From positions 992,001 through 1,056,000 of the forward strand of contig NC_063070.1 of NCBI RefSeq assembly GCF_022605165.1: a stretch of 64,000 nucleotides of DNA, written 5' to 3'. Each line of letters starts with the position of its first letter. Within the stretch, counting starts at the first letter, position 1. The position numbers and the translations under genes are program-made. The stretch is from Purpureocillium takamizusanense. Lineage: Eukaryota > Ascomycota > Sordariomycetes > Hypocreales > Ophiocordycipitaceae. Of the stretch, positions 55,158-64,000 are shown in pieces. The notes under the pieces are model-generated. The model made no database searches. It was not told the DNA's origin and was given only the letters and a program-made list of their open reading frames with translations.

Positions 55158-55470
55158 CCACCGCGCTACGACACGCATCTTTTCCGCCCCGCGACTGGCA
55201 GTTTAATGGATTCTGGTGGGCCCGCCTCAGCCACAGCGGGCCCGCGTCCGGCCTGCCCTGCACAAGCCACCGACCGACGGCTGTGGGCCGCCGCCGAACA
55301 TTTCGGCGTCATCGCCGGGCTTCCTCCAAAACCTCCCAACCGTTCCAAAACGCCCCCCGAGCCCGTTCCCGCGCCCGACCCCGCGCACTCGGGACGCAGA
55401 CCTCGTCTCACTCGCCCCCCGGCGCCTTGCATGCCACACGCTGCGCCGCCGCAGAGGTAGCCAGTCGGCC

Positions 55471-56048
55471 ATGGCGCCAGACACCCCCCGCGAGCCGACG
55501 ACACCCGGCCCGGACCAGAAGACCCTGCACGTGTGGTCGAAGCCGATAGAGCACAAGGACGCGCAGGGCCAGGACGGGTCCGGGACGCCGAGCCCCCAGA
55601 GCCGGCCGACGCTGTCAGACGCCGTCGCCACGATCAAGACAGAGGACTTCGCCACCGTGGCCAGCACGCCGTGCGCGAGAAACGGCTTCCTCACGGGCAT
55701 CGCCTCGGGCGCCGGCGTCGGAGGGCTCAAGTTTGTGCTCCAAGGTCCGTCGGCCCGCGCGCACACCCCGCCGCCCAGCGGCTGCTGCTACAGTTTTCTG
55801 ACACGCCCACAGGAAACGCAATCAAGGCCGCCAACTGGGCCGTGGGGATATTCGTCCTCGGCAGCACCCTGTCGTACGAGTACTGCCAGTATCAGCGGCG
55901 CGTCGAGAAGATACAGATGAAGAGGCACATTGAGATTGTCTCCGAGAACAGGAGAGAGCAGGCGCGCAAGCTGGCCGAGGAGAGACGGGAGAAGCAGAGG
56001 ACAGAAGAGGCCAAGGCCGCGCCGAAGCCATGGTACAGGTTTTGGTAG
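55471..56048 (+). CDS. COX20: Cytochrome c oxidase assembly protein Cox20
   Basis: Model: join(55471..55744,55813..56048), 169 aa. Cox20 is an inner mitochondrial membrane chaperone for Cox2 maturation. The N-terminal half is hydrophilic and Pro/Thr-rich and ends with the conserved segment RNGFLTGIASGAGVGGLKFVL, the first membrane helix. Splicing adds GNAIKAANWAVGIFVLGSTLSYEYCQYQRR, the second membrane helix with its Tyr/Cys motif. A long charged helix follows (VEKIQMKRHIEIVSENRREQ) and the tail KPWYRFW. The intron is 68 nt with a GTCCGT donor, slightly weaker than the others, but phase and family alignment support it. The gene is divergent from POL2. Confidence 0.88.
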
Positions 56049-56439
56049 GATTCCGGTGCCGTGTACGATCATGTAAAAAGACATGCCTAAAAAGACATGC
56101 ACGCGAGGCAGGAATGGGATTCCATCGTGTATTCATGGAGCGGTGCGAGAACGAGATTCCATCATGTATTCATGTATTCATGAAGGGTGCGGGAATGAAA
56201 TTGCATCATGTATTCATGTATTCATGGAGCGGCGCTATGAGGATTACTCTTGGATTTTCCGGAAATCGAATCCATGTCCATGCCCATGCCCATGTCCAGC
56301 GCGCAACGCCAGAAGCCAAAGCCCAGCAAGCCCGTCCGTCCGTCCGTCGAGCAACCGGCCGCCCAAACGCCTGCCTGCAAATCATGTGTTGTTATCATTC
56401 ATCGTAATGTTCATGCCCGTGCCCAGCCCCGTCGCGTCC
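56049..56439. other. Intergenic, 3' flank of COX20 with tandem repeats
   Basis: These 391 bp between convergent genes hold a tandem repeat of about 44 bp and a CCATGC/CCATGT array near 56272-56300. No gene was seen. Confidence 0.6.
56111..56235. repeat. 44-bp tandem repeat, three diverged copies
   Basis: Three consecutive units (56111-56146, 56147-56190, 56191-56235) each contain ATTCCATC or ATTGCATC, then GTATTCATG once or twice, then GGAGCGGTGC or a variant. The second and third copies carry a doubled GTATTCAT. The unit lies 63 bp after the COX20 stop, probably in its 3' untranslated region. Confidence 0.75.
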
Positions 56440-57441
56440 TTAGATGGTCGTCACGGCAATCTTTTGGCTCTCGACGTCGATGAACCGGACCCGTCGCGTC
56501 GGCGACTTCTTCTTGACCACGCCGCCGCCGCTGCCCGACGTTGGCGTGGGAGTGGTGCCTCGTCGTCGTTGGCTCCGCCGGGCCCGCGCCTCGCTCTCCT
56601 CGCGTCTGCGGTACTCGGCCATCTGCTGGCGGCGCTTCATGGCGCGGACCTGCGCCAGCGCCGGCGTGGGCTTGAACCCGACGCCGTTGATGCCGGTCCC
56701 GTCGTCGTCCTCGTCGTCTGGGTCGTAGATTGTGATTTCGTCCTCGTGCCACGTGAGGGCGGCGCGCACTGGGTCCACGACGGACGGCTCGTCGGCGGCG
56801 GCGCTCGCGGCCTTGCCCTTGGCGGACGGCGACCTCTTCAGCCGGAGCGGCGGGGTGCCGGCGCGGCGTCTGCCCGGGGGCTTGGGGTGGTCGTCGACGA
56901 CGGGCAGCTGCAGGGGACGGTCGGGGGCCTCGGTGGACGCAAAGGCGACGTCGGGCCGAGGCGACGACGCGCGAGCCGCGGAAGGGTTCAAACAGGCGGC
57001 CGTCTGGGGCGAGGATGCTGACGCTTGGGCATTCTGGGACGAGGCTGCCGACGTTGGGGTGCTCTGGGATGACGGCGGCTTGCTAGACGTCGTCTCCGCC
57101 TCGGCGACACCCGCCATGTCCTCGTCGGGCCGCCTGCGCTTGCTCTTGGCTGTCATGGCGGCATCGTCGTCGTCTCCGTCGCTGCCGTCCCGGTGGCTGT
57201 TGTCGCCGGGGGGTCCGTCGTTGTCCTTGTCGTTATCGTCGTCGTCGTCAACGACCCCGCCCCCACCAGCGCCTCCGAGCGCTAGGCCGCGGAACCTGTG
57301 GGCGACCCGCGAGGCCGGGCTGCTGTCGCCATCCTCGGCCGGCTGCGTCTTGGCTGGGTCAAAGGAGAACTTGATGGGCGTGATGGGCAGCTCCTGGCCG
57401 CGCTTCCGCTTCGGCGTGGCCTTGGGCGACGGCTCGGCCAT
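56440..57441 (-). CDS. Low-complexity, probably nuclear protein of unknown function
   Basis: Single exon, 333 aa. The N-terminus MAEPSPKATPKRKRGQELP contains a basic nuclear-type signal and leads to ITPIKFSFDP and RVAHRFRGLALGG, which look conserved. An Asp/Asn-rich acidic tract (about 66-90) and a second basic patch KSKRRRPDED follow. The middle is Ser/Ala/Pro-rich and disordered. The C-terminal third holds the best-folded part: RAALTWHEDEITIYDPDDEDDDGTGINGVGF split by acidic residues, KPTPALAQVRAMKRRQQMAEYRRREESEARARRSQRR as a basic helix, and RRVRFIDVESQKIAVTTI. I do not recognise a named family. The gene converges on COX20. Confidence 0.7.
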   Translation of the reverse strand: MAEPSPKATPKRKRGQELPITPIKFSFDPAKTQPAEDGDSSPASRVAHRFRGLALGGAGGGGVVDDDDDNDKDNDGPPGDNSHRDGSDGDDDDAAMTAKSKRRRPDEDMAGVAEAETTSSKPPSSQSTPTSAASSQNAQASASSPQTAACLNPSAARASSPRPDVAFASTEAPDRPLQLPVVDDHPKPPGRRRAGTPPLRLKRSPSAKGKAASAAADEPSVVDPVRAALTWHEDEITIYDPDDEDDDGTGINGVGFKPTPALAQVRAMKRRQQMAEYRRREESEARARRSQRRRGTTPTPTSGSGGGVVKKKSPTRRVRFIDVESQKIAVTTI

Positions 57442-58565
57442 GGTTGCGGTGCGTGGCCTCGAGAGGGATCGGGATCCGTGGTGGCGGCCGTTGCGGGCGG
57501 GCTGGCCGTGTGTCGGGTGGCTTTGAGCGGTGCGGTGGCCCGCTGAAGAGCCGAGCTGGGGCAGCTGCAGCCACTGGAGCTCGGCGTGCGACCTCGCTGG
57601 CTGACGTTTCGTATCGGGGTAGGTGTACTGTACTTTGTGGGTATCGGCGAGGACGGAATGCGATGCCGTGTCGTTTTCGGAACGTTTGGCAGCGAGACTG
57701 CCAGGTGGCCGACAGCCAAGGGAGCGAGCCGCAGGTAGCTTGCTATTGCAGGAGGAAGCGGAGTCGCATTGCGCGTGCGGCTCGCGGCGGGCGTGGTGTT
57801 AAGAAGGGTGGTGTGTGAGAGGCGTTGCAACTTTGGAGACGGCAAGGGCCGAGTCTCGCAGCCAAGCGCATTAGTGGTGACCGACACCACGTGGAAGCCC
57901 AGGTCACGTTCCACTTGCAACGGAACAGACACTATATCGGGAGCAGAATTCTTTCGTCGCTACAAGTCCACCGTCGCGTTGCAAATACTGTAACAGCAGC
58001 CAAACCACCTACTCGCCGCCGGACCTGCAAGACGTGCCAACAGCTCCCCCGACGAACTGTTCCACGTTGCCAATGCGCTGGGCCTCTAGAATCGGCCATG
58101 GCGCGCCTTATGCGCCTCGCCGCATATGCCGTGTCGCGCGCAGCATGTGCTGGTGAATGTGAGATGAACTTGATGTTCTCAATTGAAGTCGTCCAGGCGT
58201 CTTGCTGCTTATAGTGTGCTTACAGCATCGACTGGCCCCGCTGCTACAGTCAGCCAGATGCGTAAGCAGCCCGTGGAGTGGTTGGGTCATTCACTGTAGT
58301 GAGCTAGATAAACACTTAGTGGAGACCTGCTTACCGGCTTCCTGGGAAGCCGTACATTCGCAATACATTTGCTATAAATTAGAAATAACACAGCACGTAA
58401 TAGAACTAGGAATCGAGTACTCCGCAGTAAAGAATGATTATACGTATTTCAAAACAGGTATCATGACTCTGAATCTCATCGCCGTTTTTCACATGTCGTT
58501 CCACCCCTCACCGAAGCCGCCTGCATGTGTTGTCCCAGAGCTCATATGCAACTACCAGCAGGTCT
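57442..58565. other. Spacer between the nuclear protein gene and paralogue 1
   Basis: This 1.12-kb spacer contains the promoter of the nuclear protein gene and, from about 58290 to 58480, an A/T-richer patch with no coding sense, possibly another decayed repeat. No gene was supported. Confidence 0.55.
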
Positions 58566-60497
58566 TCAAGACGGCACCGCACCACCCTCGTGCACCCACC
58601 TCTGGTGCTGCCGTTTCATCGTCTTCTTGACCTCTTCTGTAAGCGGCTCAATGGTCAGCCTGAACACCTCCGTGTTGGTCGATGCCGCCCCGTGACCCCC
58701 GTCCCTTCGAGACCCGGTGACGAGGATCATGAATTCCCGGAAAGTCTTTCTAAAATTCTCCATCTCCCTATCCCCTCCATACCGTATCCAGTGGCATATC
58801 TCCTCCCCGCCCGGAGCCTTCATGGTGATGGAAACGCCCTTCGCGCCGCTGTTGTTGAAATCAAGTCCCGTGAGCTCCGCGATGCCCTCGTTGAAATCCG
58901 ACAGCTTCAGCTCTTCAAAGCGGCGACCGGGGAACCACATCGCCGTGTGAGTGTGGTTTCTGAGCTGATATATATACGGCTCCTCGGGGGCGTCGCCGGG
59001 GGCACGGACCGTGTCATCGAACGCCAATGTAGGCCCCTCCTCGAGGCCTGTGCCTGGTTGATGCACATGCGTGGCGGCGGCTGCGGGTTGCGTCGGCGAA
59101 GCATTGCTACATGTAGTCTCAACAGGCGGCGCCGGCTCCATCGCCACCGCACTTGCCGTGCCGGATCCTCCAGAAGGTGTCGGTGAAGACGTCGATGGAG
59201 TCTCGCGTGTCGGTGACGGTGGCGGCGAAGGGTGAGCCGAGGTCTGTTGGCCCGGTCTGTACAGCCAGGGAGGCGCAGTCTGGGCCCGGAACCCACGTCC
59301 ACGCGATGACGACGACGACACCTCGTCGTCTACCGGCCAACTGGGAACGGGAGGAGGGCCCATGCCGGCAGCATCCGAGGACCCTGCTGGAAGCGACGGG
59401 TCTGCGGCTGGCTGTGGCACCTCTGCCCTGTCGTCTTCTTGCTCGAGCGTGGGTGATCTCTCGCCGACACTGCGACGCTCCTGGTCCGGCAGCGTACGCG
59501 TCTCTTCGACCTGCTCGGTCTGCACGTCTCTCTGCACCGTCTCGTCTCCATGAGTGCTGGGCCGTATCGAGGGGCCTTCTGTCTCCCTGTCGTGGACACC
59601 GCCAGCCAAGGATGGAGTCTTGGACTGTGCCGAGAAGTCATTGACGAATTCCTCCATCATTCTGTCAAAGCGGGGGCTAAGCCCATACTCCATGCCCTCG
59701 GAGCCGCCTTGCGCATCTCTACCCGAGCCAACGGAGGATGGTGCCAGCTCCGTGCGAAACCCTGAAGCTTCTTCGGTACTGGGCCGCGCGACGGTGGGCT
59801 GTCCTCGTGGCGGCTGGGTTGCGCCCGTAGCTATGCCAGTCTGGTATGCCGCCGCGACGGATGGATAGGACGTTGGAAGCCTGAGGGTGACGACTCGGGC
59901 CTCGCGTGTCACCCGGCCGGCTTCGTGCAAGCCATCAGTACTGGCTGGCCGAGTCGCTGATGCTTGGCCCACCGCTTCTGCAAGGGACCGCCGAGGGGGT
60001 AGAGCAGAGGCAGCTTCACCGGCGCTGGTGCTGTCCACATGGGCTCGTGCCTGTCTCTTGGCTCTATGGGTATACCTGCCGCTGCCTCCATCACGCCTGC
60101 GCTTCCGACGTCTGGGGGCTGGGGTTGGTGGCTCCTCGGGGAGATCTGAAGCGATGAGGCGCTCAACAAACTCCTCGTCCGCCTGGTCCCCGCGATAAGG
60201 GGGCCTGGATTTGCGGGCGGACCTACGCGGACTTTGGCCACCCCTCCTCGCATATGACATTGGTGTTGCGCCCCCGGGGCCCTCGCCCGCACCCCGTGAG
60301 CCGCCGTCTGTCACCACGGAGTCAGCCCGCATCGAAGCGTAGGGGACCCGCGGCCCACCGCTTCCTTCGGCAGACAAGGCGAATGCTCGTGAGTCGAAGC
60401 GGCTGGAGGTGTGAGTCTCGGGAGCTCTCGACCCCGAGCCCTCAAGGGGCGGACGGGATGCAGGGGCTTCAGGGCTAGGAAACGTCCATGTCGTGGC

Positions 60498-60528
<31 letters not shown>

Positions 60529-61049
60529 CGGGTCGAGGGCTGGGCTGGGCTGCCCGACGACGTTGTGCTTCCTCGCCCCGTCCTGTTCATGTGGTTCTTG
60601 TGCCAGTACTTGTTCTTCTTGAAGATGATGTGGCGAAGCAACACGACGATCCTGGAAACAGAACGCTCAGTCAACGCAGTAACAAACCCGGAGCGGAGCA
60701 GGGGACACAAAACATGCCGCACTTACCGGTCGTGATCCCTCGTGTGGTGAAGTCTCCGCGTGGCGTCTGCCGCCACCGGTTCATGTTCGTCGGGCCACAG
60801 CTGCCGTCCATGATCCTCGAGAAACGCTGTTGCCGCCTCGGTTAGACCCTGCTGGTGGTCGTCCGAGTTCCAGTCATTCAGCCCGCGTCCCGGTATCCTC
60901 GTCTGCCGTGTGGTGAAGAGCGTTATGAAGCCTCTGAGTAGCCTGGTAAAGTGCTGTGCCGTGCCGACACCGAATCCCAACTGTGCCTCCAAGTCATACA
61001 CTCCGTCAGCACGAGACATAGTGTGGGAAGCCCGAGGGATCGGTGCCAT
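58566..61049 (-). CDS. Unknown family, paralogue 1 (N-terminal block, disordered middle, conserved C-terminal domain)
   Basis: Model: complement(join(58566..60651,60727..61049)), 802 aa, with one 75-nt intron splitting an Arg codon (CG/G, R108). I do not recognise the family. The N-terminal domain (about 15-130) has LGFGVGT, LNDW at 57-60, HQQGLTEAATAFLEDHG and, after the intron, IVVLLRHIIFKKNKYW. A 500-residue disordered middle is rich in Pro, Ser, Glu and Arg, with a PE repeat near 140, a basic nuclear-type patch after EEPPTPAP (RRRKRRR) and RAQTAPPWLYRP near 561. The C-terminal domain (about 664-790) looks like mixed beta/alpha: PYIYQLRNHTHTAMWFPGRRFEE, LTGLDFNNSGAKGVSITMK, ICHWIRYGGDREMENFRKTF, VFRLTIEPL. 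The start at 61049 puts LNDW at exactly the same position as in the divergent paralogue. A later Met at 61019 is possible. Confidence 0.75.
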
Positions 61050-61800
61050 ACGCTCTGACGAGAAACGTCATGTGAGGCAGTCGAAATGTCTATTTAATAC
61101 ACGCTCTGTCTATATATGCGTAGAGGCAGCCTGATGTGTTCGGAAACTGTCCGGTTCTCTTCCGCAAAACGCCCAAACCTGCACATTTGGGATTATGCCC
61201 CTCATTAATAGTTCCTGGTTACCAATCGGATTTCTTCCGTCAGTACTTGGTATAAGCAGTCCTGAAGCTTAGACCTCCTGAAACTGACCGGTCTCGATAT
61301 TCTGTTAGGTCTGGTATCCTAAGGTAGACTAGATGGAATACTATAGAAGTTATATCCAGTAACTATACAGAGCAGACCTACTACCTAAGCACGGGCCTTA
61401 CGTAGCAAATGAAAAGATAAAAGAAAACAAGTAAACAGGGGGTTCAACGAGTCATGACATCCCGCGGAGACTGGAAAATGTCTCGACGTGATTTGGGGGC
61501 TATGCACGCAGAACCGCACCGGTCAGGGCGGCACGGGATTTTTGCCCCATGTCGTCAAGTGCCAGCTCGTATGACCGGCATCCGCACAGGCATCCGCAGC
61601 AGACATGAGTTGCACTGGCTTTCGTCAGCCTTGGTTTCCTCTTTACTGCGTCTGCCTTGCTTTACTGCGCTGTGCTGTGCTGTGCTGCTCCTCGGCCGTT
61701 CCGGTGCAGCAGTGACTCCCTCCATCACTCGACTCCATGCCCTCAGTGTCTGGTCGTTGCGGTTCTAGAGACCAACGGTTCCTGCCAACACTGAACCAGC
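61050..61800. other. Shared divergent spacer of the two paralogues, with AT-rich patch
   Basis: This 751-bp spacer should contain both promoters. Between about 61135 and 61445 it is markedly richer in A/T, with many TA steps, resembling a RIP-mutated relic. A CTGTG pentanucleotide array lies near 61668-61690. No gene was seen. Confidence 0.6.
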
Positions 61801-64000
61801 ATGCCAGAGACTCTGCTCTACGCGGTCCCTCCGAGGCTTCCCCGGGCTCCCAACATCGGCAAGCTGAAAAAGAGCCTTGGATTCCCCAAGGGTGCCGACG
61901 TGCTCTTCAACGACCAAGTCAAGTCGTTTAGAGAATCATTCGTGTTCAAAGGATGCCCCTGCAGCAAACTCAACGACTGGCGCGACGAGTTCCACCAAGA
62001 GGGCCTCAGAGAGTCGACGGCGGCGTTCCTCGAAGAACATGGAGAGCGGTTCTGGCCCGCAAGAGTGCAAGCGCCGAGGGAGCGCAGTCGGTAGGGAAAG
62101 ACACTTGCACCATGTTCTGTGTGCGTATCGTGCTGACCACGTGCGCGCCCTCCAGCATCGCGGGCATGCTCCATCAGCTCATCTACGCGAGGAACTACTG
62201 GAAGCACTACTACGATATGAAGAAGAGCCACGCCCGCGGGGACTATTCGGTCTTGCCAAGAAGGCGTGGGAGACGACGGGCCGGCCCGGTGACGTCGGAC
62301 ATTGCGGGCATGGCTCACCCACCACGTGCGGACGGGGGGGAGGACAACAAGCCGTCGACCTCCAGTGTCGATTCACGCATATACGACTATATCGGGTCGG
62401 AGTCAGGTAGGAATACGGCCTCTTTGCCTTGGGCGACTGCTGACGCCCATAGATGACGGACCGGAGAGTTCCCACGAGGGCTCGCGGGTTACAACGCCGT
62501 CGGGAGATGCTGAACATGTACGTGCTCCGTGGTCAAAACCCTCGACCGCTGTCACGGATGGCTGATTGTGCATAGGGACGCTCAGATGCGGCCGCTCACC
62601 GTCCCAGTCCCGGGGACCAGTCCTCGCCCGGACTGCCTCGCACACCTTCTGCGTCTGCTTCTGGGGGTGCAGATGAAGCTCACCGAGATGACACGGACGG
62701 CGGGAGCGAGTACTACCCGACAGAAGGCGCCTATGAGGCGTCCGACGAAGAGCCTCCCCGAAAGAAGAAGAAGACGGGCCAGGGGTCTCATTGTACACCG
62801 CGTCGAGGCAACGGAGGCCGTGCCGAGCTCGACCCGGCGCGTGCCAGGCCCAAGGCCCCCGAGGCACCGCAACGCTCGCAGCCGACAGACGCCGCGAGAC
62901 CTGTCCCTGAAGAAGCGAGACCCCTGACGCCGACCACGACAAGCCCTGGGCGACACGGGCGGGAACCGTCGGGCAAGTGTGCGTATAGCACGCTCCAGTT
63001 CCAACCAACTCCGCACCGCCATGCCGACACGGATCGTGCAGCAAAGAACGTCGACGCCCCCGCGGTTGCCACCGGCGCTTCGCCCCCTACACGTCAAGAA
63101 CAGTCTGGCGACAAGTCTGTCGCCAGCCCTTGCGAGTCCCGTGCGGAACTTGCTAGCGGTGACCAGGTCCGGAGCGCACACCGACAGAGTGCCCCCGAGC
63201 GCACGTCACCGAGACGCCACGACACCGAGACTGGAGCGGACAAGGATCTTGAGCCACCAAAGGTCTTGCCATCTGATGACGCTGCTCGTGGCACGGGGGC
63301 AGAGACGGCACAGCACGGAAAGAACGCACATCAGGGAAAGAACGCACGGCACGAAAAGCATCAACGGCCCCTGGCACCGTCCACAGCCCTCGCCGACCCC
63401 GGGACGTCGTCTGCCTCCATCCCTGCAGTCACCGAGCAGGTCGCTGCGGTGCAACCATCGAAGCTGACAAGCCCGCAAGGCCAAGCGCCACACGAGCCGC
63501 ATCCTATGCCAAGTCAAGAGAAGGCGCAGGCGCCGCGGGCTGGCCCTGAGATGTGTAACACACCGTCGCAGCAAGACACGGCACCCGACGCGGAGAGAAT
63601 GCCCCCTCCGGCTGCTATACCGTCGGCCACGAGGCGTGTACGGGCGCAGACGGAGCCTCCTTGGCAGCAGGGGCCCGTCAAGAGTGCACCATCACCCCTA
63701 CCATCGCAAAGACCAGCTGCCGCACAAGCTCCGCCGCCGCCGCCTACGCCTCGCGCAGCCATGGCGACCCCGGCCGAGGACGTCTCAGTTGGTTCGACCC
63801 CGGGTCGACCCAAAGATGCAACGGCGTCACAGTCAAGTGCCCAGGCCGAGCAGCAGAGCGTCCCCCCGAAACCCGCTGCCGACTCTCGCCAACACAAGAC
63901 TGCAGGGCATCCTGCTGCCCAAACGGGATACGAATGGGAATACATCGTCAAGAGACGCACCGTTGGCGAGGTTGTGTGGCTACCCGGCTGCGCCTTTGAG
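61801..64000 (+). CDS. Unknown family, paralogue 2 (3' end beyond window)
   Basis: Model: join(61801..62090,62156..62406,62453..62517,62576..>64000), 677 codons in the window with no stop. The first exon carries LGFPKGADV, LNDW at 57-60 and HQEGLRESTAAFLEEHG. Its first intron (65 nt) splits an Arg codon (CG/C, R97) exactly like paralogue 1, and the next exon begins IAGMLHQLIYARNYWKHYYDM. A disordered Pro/Ser/Gln-rich middle contains SDEEPPRKKKKTG and VRAQTEPPWQQGP. The last 24 codons, YEWEYIVKRRTVGEVVWLPG and then CAFE, match the start of the C-terminal domain of paralogue 1. Introns 2 and 3 (46 and 58 nt) are inferred from splice consensus and phase and are less certain than intron 1. About 130 residues are probably missing to the right. 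Confidence 0.7.

Larger units (their letters stand above)
54911..55470. other. Divergent promoter region of POL2 and COX20
   Basis: These 560 bp separate the two start codons. The POL2-proximal half carries a tandem repeat of about 36 bp, and the middle an ACGCGT element. No coding frame is credible. Confidence 0.65.

Noticed and set aside
58202..58630. 142-codon plus-strand frame overlapping the 3' end of paralogue 1
   Set aside because: It lies largely in A/T-richer DNA, overlaps the supported minus-strand gene and has no recognisable domain.
1..64000. tRNA, 5S rRNA, CRISPR arrays, insertion sequences with inverted repeats
   Set aside because: I looked by eye for B-box-like GGTTCGAAT words, 5S-like words, evenly spaced repeats and terminal inverted repeats and saw none that hold up. 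A covariance-model scan would be the decisive check.

Overview
The window reads as nuclear DNA of a filamentous ascomycete (Pezizomycotina, most like Sordariomycetes/Hypocreales). The support is spliced genes with 47-188 nt introns (GTRNGT donors, CTAAC/CTGAC-like branch sites, YAG acceptors), high GC with strong G/C third-position bias, and clear fungal orthologues on both strands. The genus cannot be named from sequence alone. All coding models below were assembled by hand from open frames plus splice sites and checked for phase.

Layout. 1-22 kb is core housekeeping: the 3' end of an unidentified gene, eIF3e, mitoribosomal mL49, SWI1 (SWI/SNF), a gene-free stretch of almost 6 kb rich in G- and C-rich simple repeats, UTP6 (U3 snoRNP), CWH43 (GPI lipid remodelling) and an FG/CCCH nucleoporin of the NUP42/Amo1 type. 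22-38 kb has accessory character: two tandem DUF3445/HRQ haem-oxidase-like genes, a 2-oxoglutarate/Fe(II) oxygenase-like gene, a small unknown gene, a small cysteine-rich and possibly secreted protein, a Zn2Cys6 regulator and a cytochrome P450. They are separated by long spacers with microsatellites, and no polyketide, peptide or terpene synthase is present. 40-58 kb returns to core genes: RPS20, a CUE/ASCC2-like protein (RQT complex), an odd zinc-finger plus trypsin-like protease protein, DNA polymerase epsilon POL2 divergent from COX20, and a low-complexity nuclear protein. An AT-rich, probably RIP-degraded island lies at about 47.2-47.8 kb.

The right end (58.6-64 kb) holds the most novel content: two divergently transcribed paralogues of a protein family I do not recognise. 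They share an N-terminal block with an intron at the same place and phase, a basic patch after an EEPP motif, an RAQTxPPW motif inside a long disordered middle, and the start of a conserved C-terminal domain. The second gene runs off the window, and its last exon is open to the final base.

How the genes relate. The core genes are independent housekeeping functions (translation initiation, mitochondrial translation and respiration, chromatin remodelling, rRNA processing, GPI anchors, mRNA export, replication, ribosome rescue). The 22-38 kb group could be a small oxidative-metabolism neighbourhood under its own Zn2Cys6 factor, but this is inferred from proximity only.
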